A stretch of 64,000 bases of DNA from Runella rosea (GCF_003325355.1 NZ_CP030850.1:6151001-6215000); one strand, 5' to 3'; numbered from the stretch's first letter, positions 50,535-61,007 are shown. The notes: generated by a model from the sequence alone, not told the origin. Program-made: numbers and translations.

Positions 50535-52673
50535 ATGAAACCCAACTTCCTCAACATACATTCTTCCATTCAAGCCCCAAATCTGGAAATGGGGTCGAGC
50601 AAACCGTTTGTGACCGCCGAAGGCATTAAAGTGAAGCCGACCTTTACTAAAATGGATATTCAGGAGGCAGAACATTTAGGTTTTGGGGCAGGGATTCCGC
50701 CTTTTTTGCGGGGACCTTACAGCACCATGTACGTCCAGCAACCTTGGACGATTCGTCAGTATGCAGGTTTTTCAACGGCTGAGGAATCCAACGCCTTTTA
50801 TCGTCGGAATTTGGCTGGCGGCCAAAAAGGACTTTCGGTGGCGTTTGACTTGGCCACGCACCGAGGCTACGATTCCGACCATCCGCGCGTGGTGGGAGAT
50901 GTGGGAAAAGCGGGCGTAGCGATTGACAGTGTCGAAGACATGAAAGTGCTTTTTGACCAAATTCCGCTCGACCAAATGTCGGTGTCGATGACCATGAACG
51001 GGGCGGTACTGCCCATTATGGCCTTTTATATCGTGGCGGCGGAGGAGCAAGGCGTTAAACCCGAGCAATTGGCGGGGACCATCCAGAACGATATTTTGAA
51101 GGAGTTCATGGTTCGCAATACGTACATTTACCCGCCCGCGCCAAGTATGCGCATCATTGGCGATATTTTTGCGTATGCGAGTAAGTTTATGCCCAAATTC
51201 AACAGCATCAGCATCAGTGGCTACCACATGCACGAAGCGGGCGCTCCCGCCCACATTGAGCTGGCGTATACGCTGGCCGATGGCCTAGAATACCTCCGTA
51301 CGGGCTTGGCGGCGGGCATGGACATTGACGGTTTTGCACCTCGTTTGTCGTTTTTTTGGGGGATTGGCATGAACCATTTTATGGAAATCGCCAAGATGCG
51401 GGCTGGGCGATTGCTATGGGCTAAAATTGTTAATCAATTTGACCCCAAAAACAGTAAATCGTTGGCGTTGCGCACGCATTGCCAGACATCGGGCTGGTCA
51501 CTGACGGAACAAGACCCGTTCAACAACGTGGCCCGAACTACCATTGAAGCCATGGCGGCGGCGTTGGGCCACACGCAAAGTTTACACACCAATTCACTGG
51601 ATGAGGCCATTGCGTTGCCGACCGATTTTTCGGCGCGAATTGCCCGCAATACGCAGTTATATTTACAGCACGAAACCGATATTTGTCGCGTGGTAGACCC
51701 GTGGGGTGGGAGTTATTACGTCGAATATTTGACCAAAGAACTGACCGAAAAAGCCTGGGCGTTGATTGAAGAAGTGGAAGAGATGGGTGGAATGACCAAA
51801 GCCATCGAAGCTGGGCTACCCAAAATGCGTATCGAAGAAGCCGCCGCCCGTAAGCAGGCGCGCATTGACAGCGGAAAAGATGTAATTGTGGGTGTAAACA
51901 AGTACAAACCCGATTCGGTAAAGCCGCTGGAATTGTTGGAAGTGGACAATAAAGCCGTTCGGGAAGCGCAGGTAGCACAGCTTGCGCGCATAAAGGCCGA
52001 ACGAAACACTGAAAAAGTACAGCAGGCACTGGCGGCCATTACGGACGCTTGCCGAGAGCAAGGAGGGATGGACAATACAACCAATTTGCTGGCGTTGGCC
52101 ATTGAAGCGGCCCGAGTTCGTGCTACACTGGGGGAGATTTCGGATGCAATGGAAAACGTTTTTGGAAGATATAAGGCCGTGATACGTTCTATTTCAGGAG
52201 TTTACAGCGCGGAGGTTTCGGACGATGAGAATTTCCGAATTGCCCGCGAAATGACCGACCGCTTTGCTGAGCTGGAAGGCCGTCGACCACGAATCATGGT
52301 GGCCAAAATGGGTCAGGATGGCCACGACCGGGGAGCCAAAGTCATCGCGACGAGTTTTGCCGATTTGGGCTTCGATGTCGACATGGGTCCCTTGTTTCAA
52401 ACGCCCGAAGAAACCGCCCGTCAGGCGGCTGAAAATGATGTACACATTGTGGGGGCGTCTAGCCTTGCAGCGGGGCATAAAACCCTTGTTCCTCAACTCA
52501 TTGAAGAACTCAAAAAGCTTGGGCGGGAAGATATTATGGTCATTGCGGGGGGCGTTATTCCTCCGCAGGATTACGACTTTTTGTACAAAGCGGGCGTCAA
52601 AGGCGTATTTGGCCCCGGCACGGTGATTTCGGTCGCGGCCCAAAAGATTTTGAAGGAATTGATGGGAGAGTAG
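50535..52673 (+). CDS. mutB: Methylmalonyl-CoA mutase large subunit
   Basis: A 712-residue catalytic subunit. The barrel has [65 protein letters not shown] and [20 protein letters not shown]. The C-terminal cobalamin domain (about 580-712) holds DGHDRG near residues 594-599, in which the His replaces dimethylbenzimidazole as the cobalt ligand. It works with MutA in propionate metabolism or in the reverse direction toward propionyl-CoA. The G-protein chaperone MeaB and the epimerase are not in the window. Confidence 0.95.
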   Translation: MKPNFLNIHSSIQAPNLEMGSSKPFVTAEGIKVKPTFTKMDIQEAEHLGFGAGIPPFLRGPYSTMYVQQPWTIRQYAGFSTAEESNAFYRRNLAGGQKGLSVAFDLATHRGYDSDHPRVVGDVGKAGVAIDSVEDMKVLFDQIPLDQMSVSMTMNGAVLPIMAFYIVAAEEQGVKPEQLAGTIQNDILKEFMVRNTYIYPPAPSMRIIGDIFAYASKFMPKFNSISISGYHMHEAGAPAHIELAYTLADGLEYLRTGLAAGMDIDGFAPRLSFFWGIGMNHFMEIAKMRAGRLLWAKIVNQFDPKNSKSLALRTHCQTSGWSLTEQDPFNNVARTTIEAMAAALGHTQSLHTNSLDEAIALPTDFSARIARNTQLYLQHETDICRVVDPWGGSYYVEYLTKELTEKAWALIEEVEEMGGMTKAIEAGLPKMRIEEAAARKQARIDSGKDVIVGVNKYKPDSVKPLELLEVDNKAVREAQVAQLARIKAERNTEKVQQALAAITDACREQGGMDNTTNLLALAIEAARVRATLGEISDAMENVFGRYKAVIRSISGVYSAEVSDDENFRIAREMTDRFAELEGRRPRIMVAKMGQDGHDRGAKVIATSFADLGFDVDMGPLFQTPEETARQAAENDVHIVGASSLAAGHKTLVPQLIEELKKLGREDIMVIAGGVIPPQDYDFLYKAGVKGVFGPGTVISVAAQKILKELMGE

Positions 52674-52717
52674 GGGTTTTAAGCGCACACCTCATATATT
52701 CGTGTTACAAATTGATA

Positions 52718-52735
52718 GTATAATTTTTATTATAC
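52718..52735. repeat. AT-rich hairpin before the lipoprotein gene
   Basis: GTATAAT (52718-52724) pairs with ATTATAC (52729-52735) around TTTT. It lies between mutB and the lipoprotein gene, and may be a weak terminator of mutB. Confidence 0.3.
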
Positions 52736-52811
52736 AAAGCGAGACAGAGTTACTTCCCACACTTTTATTCAGCAAAACACGTCATTGTTTCACAAATAAA
52801 ACTTTCATATT

Positions 52812-54119
52812 ATGACCAGAATGGTGATAAGTTTTATCATGCTTGTGATGATAAGCTGTAGATCGAAAGGGGATTTAAACCCTCAAGGCAGGCAAACTGT
52901 TTACCCGGATTATATTTCAGTAACAGGCAACTCGGGACAGCCTGTTTCGCTTAATTGGATTATTGGTAAATCAAAAGCGTGCGGTTGGGAATGTTGGGGA
53001 GATACCACTACTTATAACTATTATCAGCCTGACTACTATGATATTTATTTATCTACTGAAAATGGAAGTTCATTTACGAAAACCTATACTGTCAAAGGTG
53101 ATTTAAACGGAAGTGATTTAGCGTTACCGGATAACCGAACGTATTATATTAGGGTAAAAGCTATCTATACTAAGCTACAATTAGAGATATCTTCAAATAT
53201 TATTATTTTGTCAGGAGATTCAGTTCGGCAAAGTGAGATTTTTCCATTTGTCGGCCAGATTTATACTATTGAGAAAGATGGCGATCAATATATGGCTACT
53301 CATAATGAGCCTTTATTCAATAAAGTTCACAGTAAAGTAGTTTTGACAGGAAGCAGTAAATCAGGGAAATGGGCAAATTGGATACAAGATGTTAAAACAG
53401 GTGAGCAGCGTTTTATTTGGAAAACCACAATTCCTGCTTTTGGAAAAATATCTCCTGACGGAAAAAAGGTTTTGTTAAAGGTCTCAGAAATAAACGCAGG
53501 GAGAGCGGATAGTCATAATCTGCATTTATTTGATACCCAAACTAATCAGTTTACTGCTCTTACGAATTGGAAAAAAACAATATCTAACGTTGTTTGGTCG
53601 CCTACTTCTGATTTTTGTTCAACGGTGTTCTATGAGTCCCCGGCGGGGGAAATAACATTAGCAACAATAAATATAGTAACATCTAAAATCACTATATTGA
53701 GACAGGAAAATCTCGGCAGCTTCAACAGCTTATCTTTATTGGATTGGCTTGAGAGCGACAGTAAAATTTATTTTAGTGAGATTCGTAATTTTCCCGAAGC
53801 CAATGCAAAAATGACACTGTTTACTATTGGCAAAGAAGGAGATAAGCTTACTAAAATTACAGATTTTGAGAATACAACTTATTGGTACGAATACAGCCAT
53901 ACCTATAATCCGACTGCTGAAAAACTGGTGTTTACAAGCCGAAGAAGTGGAAAAACAGGGATGTGGGTCAAAGATATAAAGCATAATAGGGAATATCAAA
54001 TCGTTAATTCCTTAACAGACTCTTACACTCTTTTAGGATGGAAGAGTGATAATGAGCTTGTGTATCAAATCATTAGTAGTGATGGAAAAACCAACTATTA
54101 TAGTTTAAACGTTCCATAG
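52812..54119 (+). CDS. Lipoprotein with probable FN3-like and TolB-like propeller regions
   Basis: A 435-residue lipoprotein with signal MTRMVISFIMLVMISC (Cys at residue 16). Residues 30-125 look like a fibronectin-type III-like beta domain (YDIYLSTENGSSFTKTYTV, RTYYIRVKAIYTKL). Residues 145-430 contain repeats with a TolB/WD40-like pattern (KISPDGKKVLLKVSEI, LVFTSRRSGKTGMWVKDI). No enzymatic motif is seen. It may bind surface ligands or other proteins. The coding sequence is AT-rich relative to mutB and thyA. I see no operon partner. Confidence 0.7.
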   Translation: MTRMVISFIMLVMISCRSKGDLNPQGRQTVYPDYISVTGNSGQPVSLNWIIGKSKACGWECWGDTTTYNYYQPDYYDIYLSTENGSSFTKTYTVKGDLNGSDLALPDNRTYYIRVKAIYTKLQLEISSNIIILSGDSVRQSEIFPFVGQIYTIEKDGDQYMATHNEPLFNKVHSKVVLTGSSKSGKWANWIQDVKTGEQRFIWKTTIPAFGKISPDGKKVLLKVSEINAGRADSHNLHLFDTQTNQFTALTNWKKTISNVVWSPTSDFCSTVFYESPAGEITLATINIVTSKITILRQENLGSFNSLSLLDWLESDSKIYFSEIRNFPEANAKMTLFTIGKEGDKLTKITDFENTTYWYEYSHTYNPTAEKLVFTSRRSGKTGMWVKDIKHNREYQIVNSLTDSYTLLGWKSDNELVYQIISSDGKTNYYSLNVP

Positions 54120-54168
54120 TTGCTTATAAATTGATCGCTGCCGATAAGGGAGTATGGTAAACCCCGTT

Positions 54169-54199
54169 TTGTCTGATTACAATTTTAGGTTTATGTTTG
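54169..54199 (+). promoter_or_regulatory. Candidate promoter of thyA
   Basis: TTG at 54169-54171, a 20-base spacer and TATGTTTG at 54192-54199 match the Bacteroidota consensus. The leader would be about 25 bases before the ATG at 54229. Confidence 0.65.
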
Positions 54200-54228
54200 A
54201 GGAATAATTAGGTTTCAGGAATTCAACC

Positions 54229-55023
54229 ATGCAACAATACCACGACTTACTTCGCCATATTTTAGCCCACGGAGCCCGCAAAACTGACCGTACGGGAACA
54301 GGAACCATCAGCGTATTTGGCTACCAGATGCGCTTTGACCTTCAGGAAGGATTTCCGCTGGTCACGACCAAAAAGGTTCATACCAAATCTATCATCCATG
54401 AGTTGCTTTGGTTTTTGAAAGGCGATACCAACACCAAATACCTCAAAGACCACGGCGTGAGCATCTGGGACGAATGGGCCGATGCCGACGGCAATCTCGG
54501 CCCCGTATACGGCAAGCAATGGCGCAGTTGGGAAGCCCCCGACGGACGCATCATTGACCAATTTCAGGACGTGTTGAAGCAACTCAAAAACAATCCTGAT
54601 TCCCGACGTATTATTGTATCGGCTTGGAATCCAGCCGATTTGAATAAAATGGCCCTGTCACCCTGCCACGCGTTGTTTCAGTTTTATGTGGCAGATAATA
54701 AACTCTCGTGCCAGCTCTATCAGCGCAGTGCAGATGTGTTTTTGGGCGTGCCGTTCAACATCGCAAGTTACGCGCTCTTGACCATGATGATTGCGCAGGA
54801 GTGTGGCTTTGAGTACGGTGATTTTATCTGGACGGGCGGTGATACGCACATTTACCTCAACCATTTGGAGCAGGTAGAATTGCAACTATCGCGAGAATTG
54901 CGCCCGTTGCCAGTGATGAAACTAAACCCCGCCGTAAAAAGCGTATTCGATTTTAAATTTGAAGATTTTACGCTTGAAGGCTATGCGCCCTGGCCGGGCA
55001 TTAAGGCTCCTGTAGCGGTGTAG
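54229..55023 (+). CDS. thyA: Thymidylate synthase
   Basis: A 264-residue enzyme, the same length as E. coli ThyA. It transfers a methyl group from methylenetetrahydrofolate to dUMP, making dTMP. The catalytic Cys is C146 in [12 protein letters not shown]. The phosphate-binding [17 protein letters not shown] and the N-terminal [17 protein letters not shown] are intact. DHFR (folA) usually accompanies this gene but is not in the window. It has a clear promoter and ends at a hairpin shared with the convergent large unknown gene. Confidence 0.97.
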   Translation: MQQYHDLLRHILAHGARKTDRTGTGTISVFGYQMRFDLQEGFPLVTTKKVHTKSIIHELLWFLKGDTNTKYLKDHGVSIWDEWADADGNLGPVYGKQWRSWEAPDGRIIDQFQDVLKQLKNNPDSRRIIVSAWNPADLNKMALSPCHALFQFYVADNKLSCQLYQRSADVFLGVPFNIASYALLTMMIAQECGFEYGDFIWTGGDTHIYLNHLEQVELQLSRELRPLPVMKLNPAVKSVFDFKFEDFTLEGYAPWPGIKAPVAV

Positions 55024-55039
55024 TTTATAAAGGATTTCA

Positions 55040-55079
55040 GTAATTACAGGATTGATAAGGTTCTAAATCCTGTAATTAC
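55040..55079. terminator. Hairpin between convergent thyA and the 662-residue gene
   Basis: GTAATTACAGGATT (55040-55053) pairs perfectly with AATCCTGTAATTAC (55066-55079) around a 12-nt loop. It overlaps the stop codon of the minus-strand gene. It probably ends transcription in both directions. Confidence 0.6.
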
Positions 55080-57064
55080 AATTCCTCCAAATACAGCGTA
55101 TTTCCCTCTACGTTTCGCTGTATTTTTTTGCCGTTGATGGTGGTCGTAAACGTGACGGGCTCGAAGGCTTCGGCAAAATTGTCCTGAAATAGCAGCAGAC
55201 GTTTGCCCGTTTTGGGATTTTTCCACACTTGTAGCCAGGGCTGATTGTGTTTGAAAGCCCGCGCAAACTCGCCCGTGTCATTTTGCCAAACCGCTTTTGT
55301 GGCATCCTGTGTCGCTCTTTGGTAATCAAAACCATAGCTTTCGCGGGTTTGGGTGCCGTCCAGAATGTGCTGATACTTAGCAAACAACTCATGCGCCTGC
55401 ACCATAGTAGCTATTCCGAGGGCATCTTTGCCGATGTAATCTTCGTTGAGGGAAGGGCAAGCAGGTTGGTCTGGGCCTTGGTACTCATATACAAAATAGC
55501 CTCCCGTCTTTTGCGATTCACACGAAAGATTTCCGTTGATTTTGGAATACCTCAACGCTTGATACGGATTGTACGATTGGCCGAAAATCCAGTAGTTAGT
55601 GTAGAAAACGCGTGGGTTACAAAGGTGAATAAACACCGCATCCCGCACAAGATTCATGGGGTACATCACCCGATTGTCTAGTTGCCTGATGTAGCCTTTG
55701 GTGCCGTTGCCTACCTTAAATCGCCGTGTGTAGCTGCGCCGGGCGTCGGCGGGCTTGTCTTCGTAGGGCCAAATGAAATTGAGAAATTTTACTTTTTGAG
55801 GCACAATCAGCGATTTTAGATTGAGCACATCCAGCGTTCGCAGGTACCAGTTGACGGGCGCTTTCCAGACTTGAGGTGGTTGATCAGTGGCGTCACTGGT
55901 ATTGACGGTGCTGCTGGTATAGCCAAAACCCGTCATGAGGATGGTCGGATAAGGAATTTTTACGTTTTGGATGGATTTTGCATCTTGATGAATAGCCAGA
56001 TAATCATCAATGTTTTTTTTGCCAGCGCTCCAGTTGTCGTTGGCGTATCCGTCCAATGTGAAGGTTTTCCCCTTAAACCCAAATGAAGGCGCATCACCGA
56101 TCCACGAATAAAACAACTTCCCGTGGCGTTTGTAAATCCGATCTGAAAGCTCATACATAATTTTCCCAAAGTTTGGGTCTGACATGTCCCAATACCATCC
56201 TTCTTCGGCTTTGCCAGGCTCAAAATCGACTGAAAAGGCGTCGGCAGTGGTGCTTTTGGCCAACCAGTCGGCTGCTTGGTCGAGTTGTTTTGAATCAAAA
56301 CGGGTAATTCCCTGCTTATTTCGCGGCTTGATGTGTTTGATTAAGCCATCCACTTCACCCGCATATAGGAGTTTAAATTTAGTGGAATTAGTGTTCCAAC
56401 TCACTTTTTGCAGGTTCTTAGTCGGTTCGTCAATGGGCAATGATTCAGAACCGTATTTTTTGTTAAGCAACGTAAATGCGGGTGTTTGTTTGAAAATCCG
56501 ACTGTCGCCCACGGCCTCGTTATTGGGCCAAAGCGGCTGAGTATAGGCGATTTTTGACGCGGTTTTGTCCAACGAATCCCGTACCCAAAAAATGGCCTCG
56601 TAGGCAGCGGCGTATTTGGCCTGTCCAGCGGCCACGTTAAACGCAGACGTGAGCCAGCTTTCCGAATTTACATTGGTTACTTCCGTGACGTATTTTACCA
56701 GATGAATCCAGCGGTTGGGCAAAAGCGGTTGTTGCGTAAGCTGACGCGCATCCACTCGGTTGACACTGCCGTTGAGGGCATAATAGGTCGTGCGGCCCTG
56801 TTCTGGTTTTGAAGCATCGACCAAGTATAATTTATTATCGGTGCGGCGTTCAATCCGCAATTGGAGTTGTTGGTCTTCGTAGCGGTTGGGGTCAGGTTCA
56901 AATTCAAAATGAACAATAGCCGCTTGAGCACGCGGAAGGGCTTTAAGTGCAGGAACAATTTGGAGGGAGGTTGTAGGGGTGCGTTCGCCCCAAAAATACG
57001 TTGCGATTAGGTAAGTACCCGCAATGAGCCCTGCTGTTATGCCTATTTTCATGCTGTTTTTCAC
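55076..57064 (-). CDS. Large exported protein of unknown function, glycosidase-like barrel suspected
   Basis: A 662-residue protein with one hydrophobic N-terminal helix (residues 6-22) and a long mature part. I do not recognise the family. Residues 225-470 read like a TIM barrel: LLYAGEVDGLIKHIKP, ADAFSVDFEPGKAEEGWYWD, KLFYSWIGDAPSFGFKG, TILMTGFGYTSS and VKFLNFIWPYED, with acidic ends of strands that could be catalytic. The first 120 residues are beta-rich. It is the last gene of a four-gene minus-strand operon, joined to the MerR gene by an ATGA overlap. A glycan-directed role is a guess. Confidence 0.65.
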   Translation of the reverse strand: MKNSMKIGITAGLIAGTYLIATYFWGERTPTTSLQIVPALKALPRAQAAIVHFEFEPDPNRYEDQQLQLRIERRTDNKLYLVDASKPEQGRTTYYALNGSVNRVDARQLTQQPLLPNRWIHLVKYVTEVTNVNSESWLTSAFNVAAGQAKYAAAYEAIFWVRDSLDKTASKIAYTQPLWPNNEAVGDSRIFKQTPAFTLLNKKYGSESLPIDEPTKNLQKVSWNTNSTKFKLLYAGEVDGLIKHIKPRNKQGITRFDSKQLDQAADWLAKSTTADAFSVDFEPGKAEEGWYWDMSDPNFGKIMYELSDRIYKRHGKLFYSWIGDAPSFGFKGKTFTLDGYANDNWSAGKKNIDDYLAIHQDAKSIQNVKIPYPTILMTGFGYTSSTVNTSDATDQPPQVWKAPVNWYLRTLDVLNLKSLIVPQKVKFLNFIWPYEDKPADARRSYTRRFKVGNGTKGYIRQLDNRVMYPMNLVRDAVFIHLCNPRVFYTNYWIFGQSYNPYQALRYSKINGNLSCESQKTGGYFVYEYQGPDQPACPSLNEDYIGKDALGIATMVQAHELFAKYQHILDGTQTRESYGFDYQRATQDATKAVWQNDTGEFARAFKHNQPWLQVWKNPKTGKRLLLFQDNFAEAFEPVTFTTTINGKKIQRNVEGNTLYLEEL

Positions 57065-57387
57065 TTGAGAAGTTCTTTGACGTCTTGGAGGTAACGTTTT
57101 ACAACTTCCAACTGTTGTATGGCCCGTTTTATTTTGCTCCGCTGACTGCGGTCCGATTCCATGATTTGGCGGGCAGCCGACAGTTTGTGTTTTTTGTGCT
57201 CAACGAGGTAGACAATTTCGTCGAGAATTTCCAAATCTGCTAATGTGTAGATGCGGTCACCGCCGCGTTTTTCGGGTTTGAGCATCGGAAACACCGATTC
57301 CCAATACCGCAGTTTAGAGGCATCAAAACCGTAGCGGGCGGCGGCTTCGTTGATGTTATAGTAGAGTTTGTGTGAATCGTCTTTCAT
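57061..57387 (-). CDS. MerR-family transcriptional regulator
   Basis: A 108-residue protein with a MerR winged-helix at residues 8-70: YYNINEAAARYGFDASKLRYWESVFPMLKPEKRGGDRIYTLADLEIL. The remaining 38 residues form one helix for dimerisation (SAARQIMESDRSQRSKIKRAIQQLEVVKRYLQDV). The start is fixed at 57387 because its ATG overlaps the TGA of the upstream gene (ATGA), and its own stop overlaps the next start in the same way. No ligand domain is present, so the inducer is unknown. Confidence 0.82.
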   Translation of the reverse strand: MKDDSHKLYYNINEAAARYGFDASKLRYWESVFPMLKPEKRGGDRIYTLADLEILDEIVYLVEHKKHKLSAARQIMESDRSQRSKIKRAIQQLEVVKRYLQDVKELLK

Positions 57388-57848
57388 CTTGATTCTAACG
57401 GTTTGAGGCTTTCGAGGTGGGGAGCAAGTACCGAATCCCTGGCCATTTGGGCTTTGATTTCTTGGAGTATGGTGGGGGAGAGCGTAGGCGTTCGGCTGAT
57501 AATATCCACACCTTCGGGTGTAAATAGTGTCTTTGAAAACCATATTACGGCCCACTGCCCTGAGGAATCAAGTAGCGCCACTTTCCATTTGCTTTTTAGT
57601 AGGCTCAACATCCCTTTTCCACGCCAGATAAAAGTCGTTGGGTCGGTTGAGTCTTGTAAATCGTAGCCTGTAATAGTCGCTGGCTTGCCGTTTTTGCGGT
57701 ACTTGACTTCATCCAATAAAGTTCTTTCTTTGTTGGCAACCAAGCTATAATTGAATGTTGGATGGGTTTTGTTTCCCTTGAGCCACATCGGAAAATTGGT
57801 GACGCAAATAAACCAAGTGCCCACCAATGTATGAAGTACTTTGTCCAT
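57384..57848 (-). CDS. Hypothetical lipocalin-like protein
   Basis: A 154-residue protein with no recognised motif. It opens with HTLVGTWFICVTNFPMWLKG, a pattern (GTW) common at the start of lipocalin-like and FABP-like barrels, and continues with alternating strands (YSLVANKERTLLDEVKYRKNG, WKVALLDSSGQWAVIWFS). The last 40 residues are helical. It starts 23 bases after the ABC exporter stop and overlaps the MerR gene by four bases. A small-molecule binding role is inferred from the fold pattern only. Confidence 0.6.
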   Translation of the reverse strand: MDKVLHTLVGTWFICVTNFPMWLKGNKTHPTFNYSLVANKERTLLDEVKYRKNGKPATITGYDLQDSTDPTTFIWRGKGMLSLLKSKWKVALLDSSGQWAVIWFSKTLFTPEGVDIISRTPTLSPTILQEIKAQMARDSVLAPHLESLKPLESR

Positions 57849-57871
57849 GATGAAAAAGTAAAATGAGATAT

Positions 57872-59653
57872 TTATACTTCTTCGCCCTGTAACTGCTTCT
57901 CATATAGCTCTTTATAGACACCGTTTTGGTCCATTAAAAGTTCGTGAGTGCCTTGCTCAACGATTCGCCCTTCGTCCAACACAATGATGAAATCGGCCAA
58001 TTTTGCCGAAGAAACCCGGTGCGAAATGATGACCGACGTACGGTCTTTCATGATGCGGCTCATGTTGTTCAAAATGGTGTTTTCGGTTTGCGTATCTACG
58101 GCAGAAAGGCAGTCGTCCAAAATCAATATTTTGGGGTCGCGGGCAATGGCGCGGGCGATTGAAAGACGTTGTTTTTGGCCCCCCGAAAGCGTTATGCCTC
58201 GCTCACCAACGCGGGTATTAAATCCTTCGGGAAACTCAATAATGTTGGCGTAAAGGTCAGCGTCTTTGGTGGCTTGTTCAATTTTTTCAAACGACATTTC
58301 GGTTGAGCCAAACGACACGTTGGATTCGATGCTGTCGGAGAATAAAAATACATCTTGTGGTACGTAGCCCATTTGCCCGCGTAGCGATTGCAGTTTGAAA
58401 TCTTTAATAGGAATACCGTCAATCGAAATGTCGCCTTCGGTGGGGTCGTACAGGCGCATGAGCAGATTAGCGACCGTACTCTTACCTGAGCCTGTCGTGC
58501 CCAAGATGGCCACAGTTTCCCCCGATTTTACGCTCAGATTAAAGTTTTTGAGCGCTTTGATACCCGTATCGGGATAGTCAAAACTGACATTGCGGAAATG
58601 AATATCCCCCGCAATCTCATGTTCTAGGTTTTTGGTGGAAACCAAATCCGTTTTTGTGTTCAGAAACTCGTTGATGCGTTGCTGCGATGCCGCCGCCCGC
58701 TGTGTTTGGCTGGTGGTCCAGCCGAGCGCCATGACGGGCCAAGTGAGCATACTGACGTACAAAATAAACTCCGTAATGTTGCCGGGCGTTAGTCGGCCCG
58801 ACATGATTTCTTGCCCACCCACGAAGACAATAAGCACGTTACTCAGTCCCACGAGGACCATGATGAATGGGTAAAATAACGAGTCTACAATGGTCAATTT
58901 TAGTGACTTATTTCGGTAATCGTTGCTTTGTTTGACGAAATTCCGCAATTGCTCATGTTCGCGGACAAAGGCTTTGATAACCCGAATGCCCGAGAACGAT
59001 TCCTGAACGTAGGTCGAAACGCTGGAAAGTTGCGCCTGCAATTCTTCGGAGCGCTTCATGATGATGGTATTGACAAAATAAATGCTGAGTGATAAAATCG
59101 GGAGTGGTAGCAATACGTAAAACGTCAGTTTAGCATTGACCGAAACCATGTAGCTAATGACCAGTATAAACAGCGTGATTAAATTGATGCCGTACATGAT
59201 GGACGGACCCACGTACATGCGCACTTTGCTGACATCTTCGGAGATACGCGCCATCAAATCACCCGTATTTTGGCGACGAAAGAAACTCAACGGAAGGGTC
59301 TGATAATGAGCGTAAATCTCGTTTTTGAGGTCGTACTCAATATGCCGCGACATCACGATGAGGGTTTGGCGCACCAAAAACAGAAATATCCCTTTCAGTA
59401 AGGCCATGATAAGAATCAAAATCCCGTAGAGTAAGATACTAAACGCGAAAATGTCGTAAAGATTGGCTTGGAGCGAAGAGCCTTTGAAGAGAAAGTACAC
59501 ATCAAGCGTATCTTTCACTAAATCAAGCGCATAGCGGACCAGTTGGGCGGGAATGATTCCAAAAAGGTTGGAAATAATCGTGAAAACAGTCCCTAAAATC
59601 AGGTACCATTTGTATTTAACTAAGTATTTGTTGAGGTGAGCGAGTGCTTTCAA
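57872..59653 (-). CDS. ABC exporter (MsbA-like half-transporter)
   Basis: A 593-residue fused transporter. The membrane domain covers about residues 15-320 with six helices. The nucleotide-binding part has Walker A LGTTGSGKSTVA near 375, signature LSGGQKQRLSIARA, Walker B ILILDDCLSAVD and VIISHRVSS. The start is a TTG at 59653; no upstream ATG fits the frame. It exports a lipid, peptide or drug as a homodimer or with a partner. It is the first gene of the operon with the lipocalin-like, MerR and 662-residue genes. Confidence 0.88.
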   Translation of the reverse strand: MKALAHLNKYLVKYKWYLILGTVFTIISNLFGIIPAQLVRYALDLVKDTLDVYFLFKGSSLQANLYDIFAFSILLYGILILIMALLKGIFLFLVRQTLIVMSRHIEYDLKNEIYAHYQTLPLSFFRRQNTGDLMARISEDVSKVRMYVGPSIMYGINLITLFILVISYMVSVNAKLTFYVLLPLPILSLSIYFVNTIIMKRSEELQAQLSSVSTYVQESFSGIRVIKAFVREHEQLRNFVKQSNDYRNKSLKLTIVDSLFYPFIMVLVGLSNVLIVFVGGQEIMSGRLTPGNITEFILYVSMLTWPVMALGWTTSQTQRAAASQQRINEFLNTKTDLVSTKNLEHEIAGDIHFRNVSFDYPDTGIKALKNFNLSVKSGETVAILGTTGSGKSTVANLLMRLYDPTEGDISIDGIPIKDFKLQSLRGQMGYVPQDVFLFSDSIESNVSFGSTEMSFEKIEQATKDADLYANIIEFPEGFNTRVGERGITLSGGQKQRLSIARAIARDPKILILDDCLSAVDTQTENTILNNMSRIMKDRTSVIISHRVSSAKLADFIIVLDEGRIVEQGTHELLMDQNGVYKELYEKQLQGEEV

Positions 59654-59774
59654 AATGACGCTTGTAGTTGGGTTGCGGGACTATTTTCGACTACTCTATC
59701 GGTTTTAACACCAAATTTCTGGAAAACGTTTGCCGAGAAGTGAAAGAAACCTTCCGAAAAGGGAGCATTTTGGG

Positions 59775-61007
59775 TTAGTTTTCCTCTTCTTCAATAATAT
59801 TAAAATCCTTCCAAAAATCATCATCAAAGGTCATGCTTTGTTCCGAAAAAGAGGTATCAATTCTCAAAATTTGATTTAACGGAAATTTTTGCACGTTACG
59901 GTTGCTGATGTGAGTAGTTACAAAAGCCATTTGATTATGGAGCCCGACCCCCACTTCAATGCGCTTGGGGGCGTTTTTGGGCCGCGTTCCTTTGGGCCAG
60001 ACAAAATATTCGTACTCAAAGTCATTCACCACGCGGGCATCGTGCAGGTACCATTTGCCCTCAAAAGGGGCATAATTTATGATGTATTTACGGTGTTTGA
60101 GGCGTATACCCGGATAGCTGAGTTCGTATTGACGCAATGCGGCATCATTCAGTTCGTATTCTGCTTTAACCACCACGAGGCTTTCAGTTTCGATGTAAAG
60201 GGTCCCTTTGTAGGCCGCAAATCGCTGATTAGCTGAGCGTTTGGTGACGGAATTGTTTTTGAAGTTGATTTTGTACAAAAAAGTGTTTCCGATGGTTTGT
60301 GCGCCGTCGTACTCAAAAGTGTAGGAGTTTAAGTCATACAGGGGAAAATCCCGCGCTCGGACCACGTCCAGAAAATAGCCGAGATACGGTCCGTTGGTAA
60401 TACTCGGAATAGGGCACGTATCATTTTGGGCGGTAACAATCAACGTTGGCAGTTCTTTCTTGCGGCCCTTAATCATCCGCGCCTGATCGGGGATGTTGGT
60501 ATCCACGCCGGATTTATAGAGTTGAATAACCCCTTCCGAAAACGCAAAGTATTGATTCACCTGTGCTTGTTTGACAGATTCTCGGTAAAAACCTTCAATA
60601 ATGCTGGGGTTTTGGTCATAATTTTGGGGAATGAGCGCTACGACTTGGTAGATAATTTTGGTGGGGTTGATCGGCTTCACCACCACTTCTTTCAACCGAA
60701 TGGCGTTTACGTTTAGTTTGATTTCCAGCGGGCTTGACTGAATGGCGGCTTTGACGGGGATTTGGTACGATTCAAACCCCATGCAATTGATAATGAGCAC
60801 CTCCGAAGCATATTGTTGGCTTAGTTTTAAGCTAAAACGGCCCTGCTCGTTAGCCACCGTTCCGACGCTTTTGCCCACAATGCCCACGCCCGCAAAGGGA
60901 ACGGGTTGATTGTTGGAGACATCCAAAACACGCCCTTCAATGGTGATGGTTTGGGCGTAAGAAAAAGTGCACCAACCCATAAGGATAATCAATAGCAGGG
61001 TTTTCAT
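59775..61007 (-). CDS. Secreted carboxypeptidase-regulatory-like domain protein
   Basis: A 410-residue protein with a signal peptide ending near residue 19 (FSYAQ). A carboxypeptidase-regulatory-like beta sandwich (about 20-105) is clear: TIEGRVLDVSNNQPVPFAGVGIVGKSVGTVANEQGRFSLKL and INCMGFESY. Residues 125-400 are beta-rich, possibly a DUF5686-like barrel-associated part. Such proteins sit in the periplasm or outer membrane of Bacteroidota. It follows a GNAT gene by 11 bases and probably shares its transcript. Confidence 0.75.
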   Translation of the reverse strand: MKTLLLIILMGWCTFSYAQTITIEGRVLDVSNNQPVPFAGVGIVGKSVGTVANEQGRFSLKLSQQYASEVLIINCMGFESYQIPVKAAIQSSPLEIKLNVNAIRLKEVVVKPINPTKIIYQVVALIPQNYDQNPSIIEGFYRESVKQAQVNQYFAFSEGVIQLYKSGVDTNIPDQARMIKGRKKELPTLIVTAQNDTCPIPSITNGPYLGYFLDVVRARDFPLYDLNSYTFEYDGAQTIGNTFLYKINFKNNSVTKRSANQRFAAYKGTLYIETESLVVVKAEYELNDAALRQYELSYPGIRLKHRKYIINYAPFEGKWYLHDARVVNDFEYEYFVWPKGTRPKNAPKRIEVGVGLHNQMAFVTTHISNRNVQKFPLNQILRIDTSFSEQSMTFDDDFWKDFNIIEEEEN

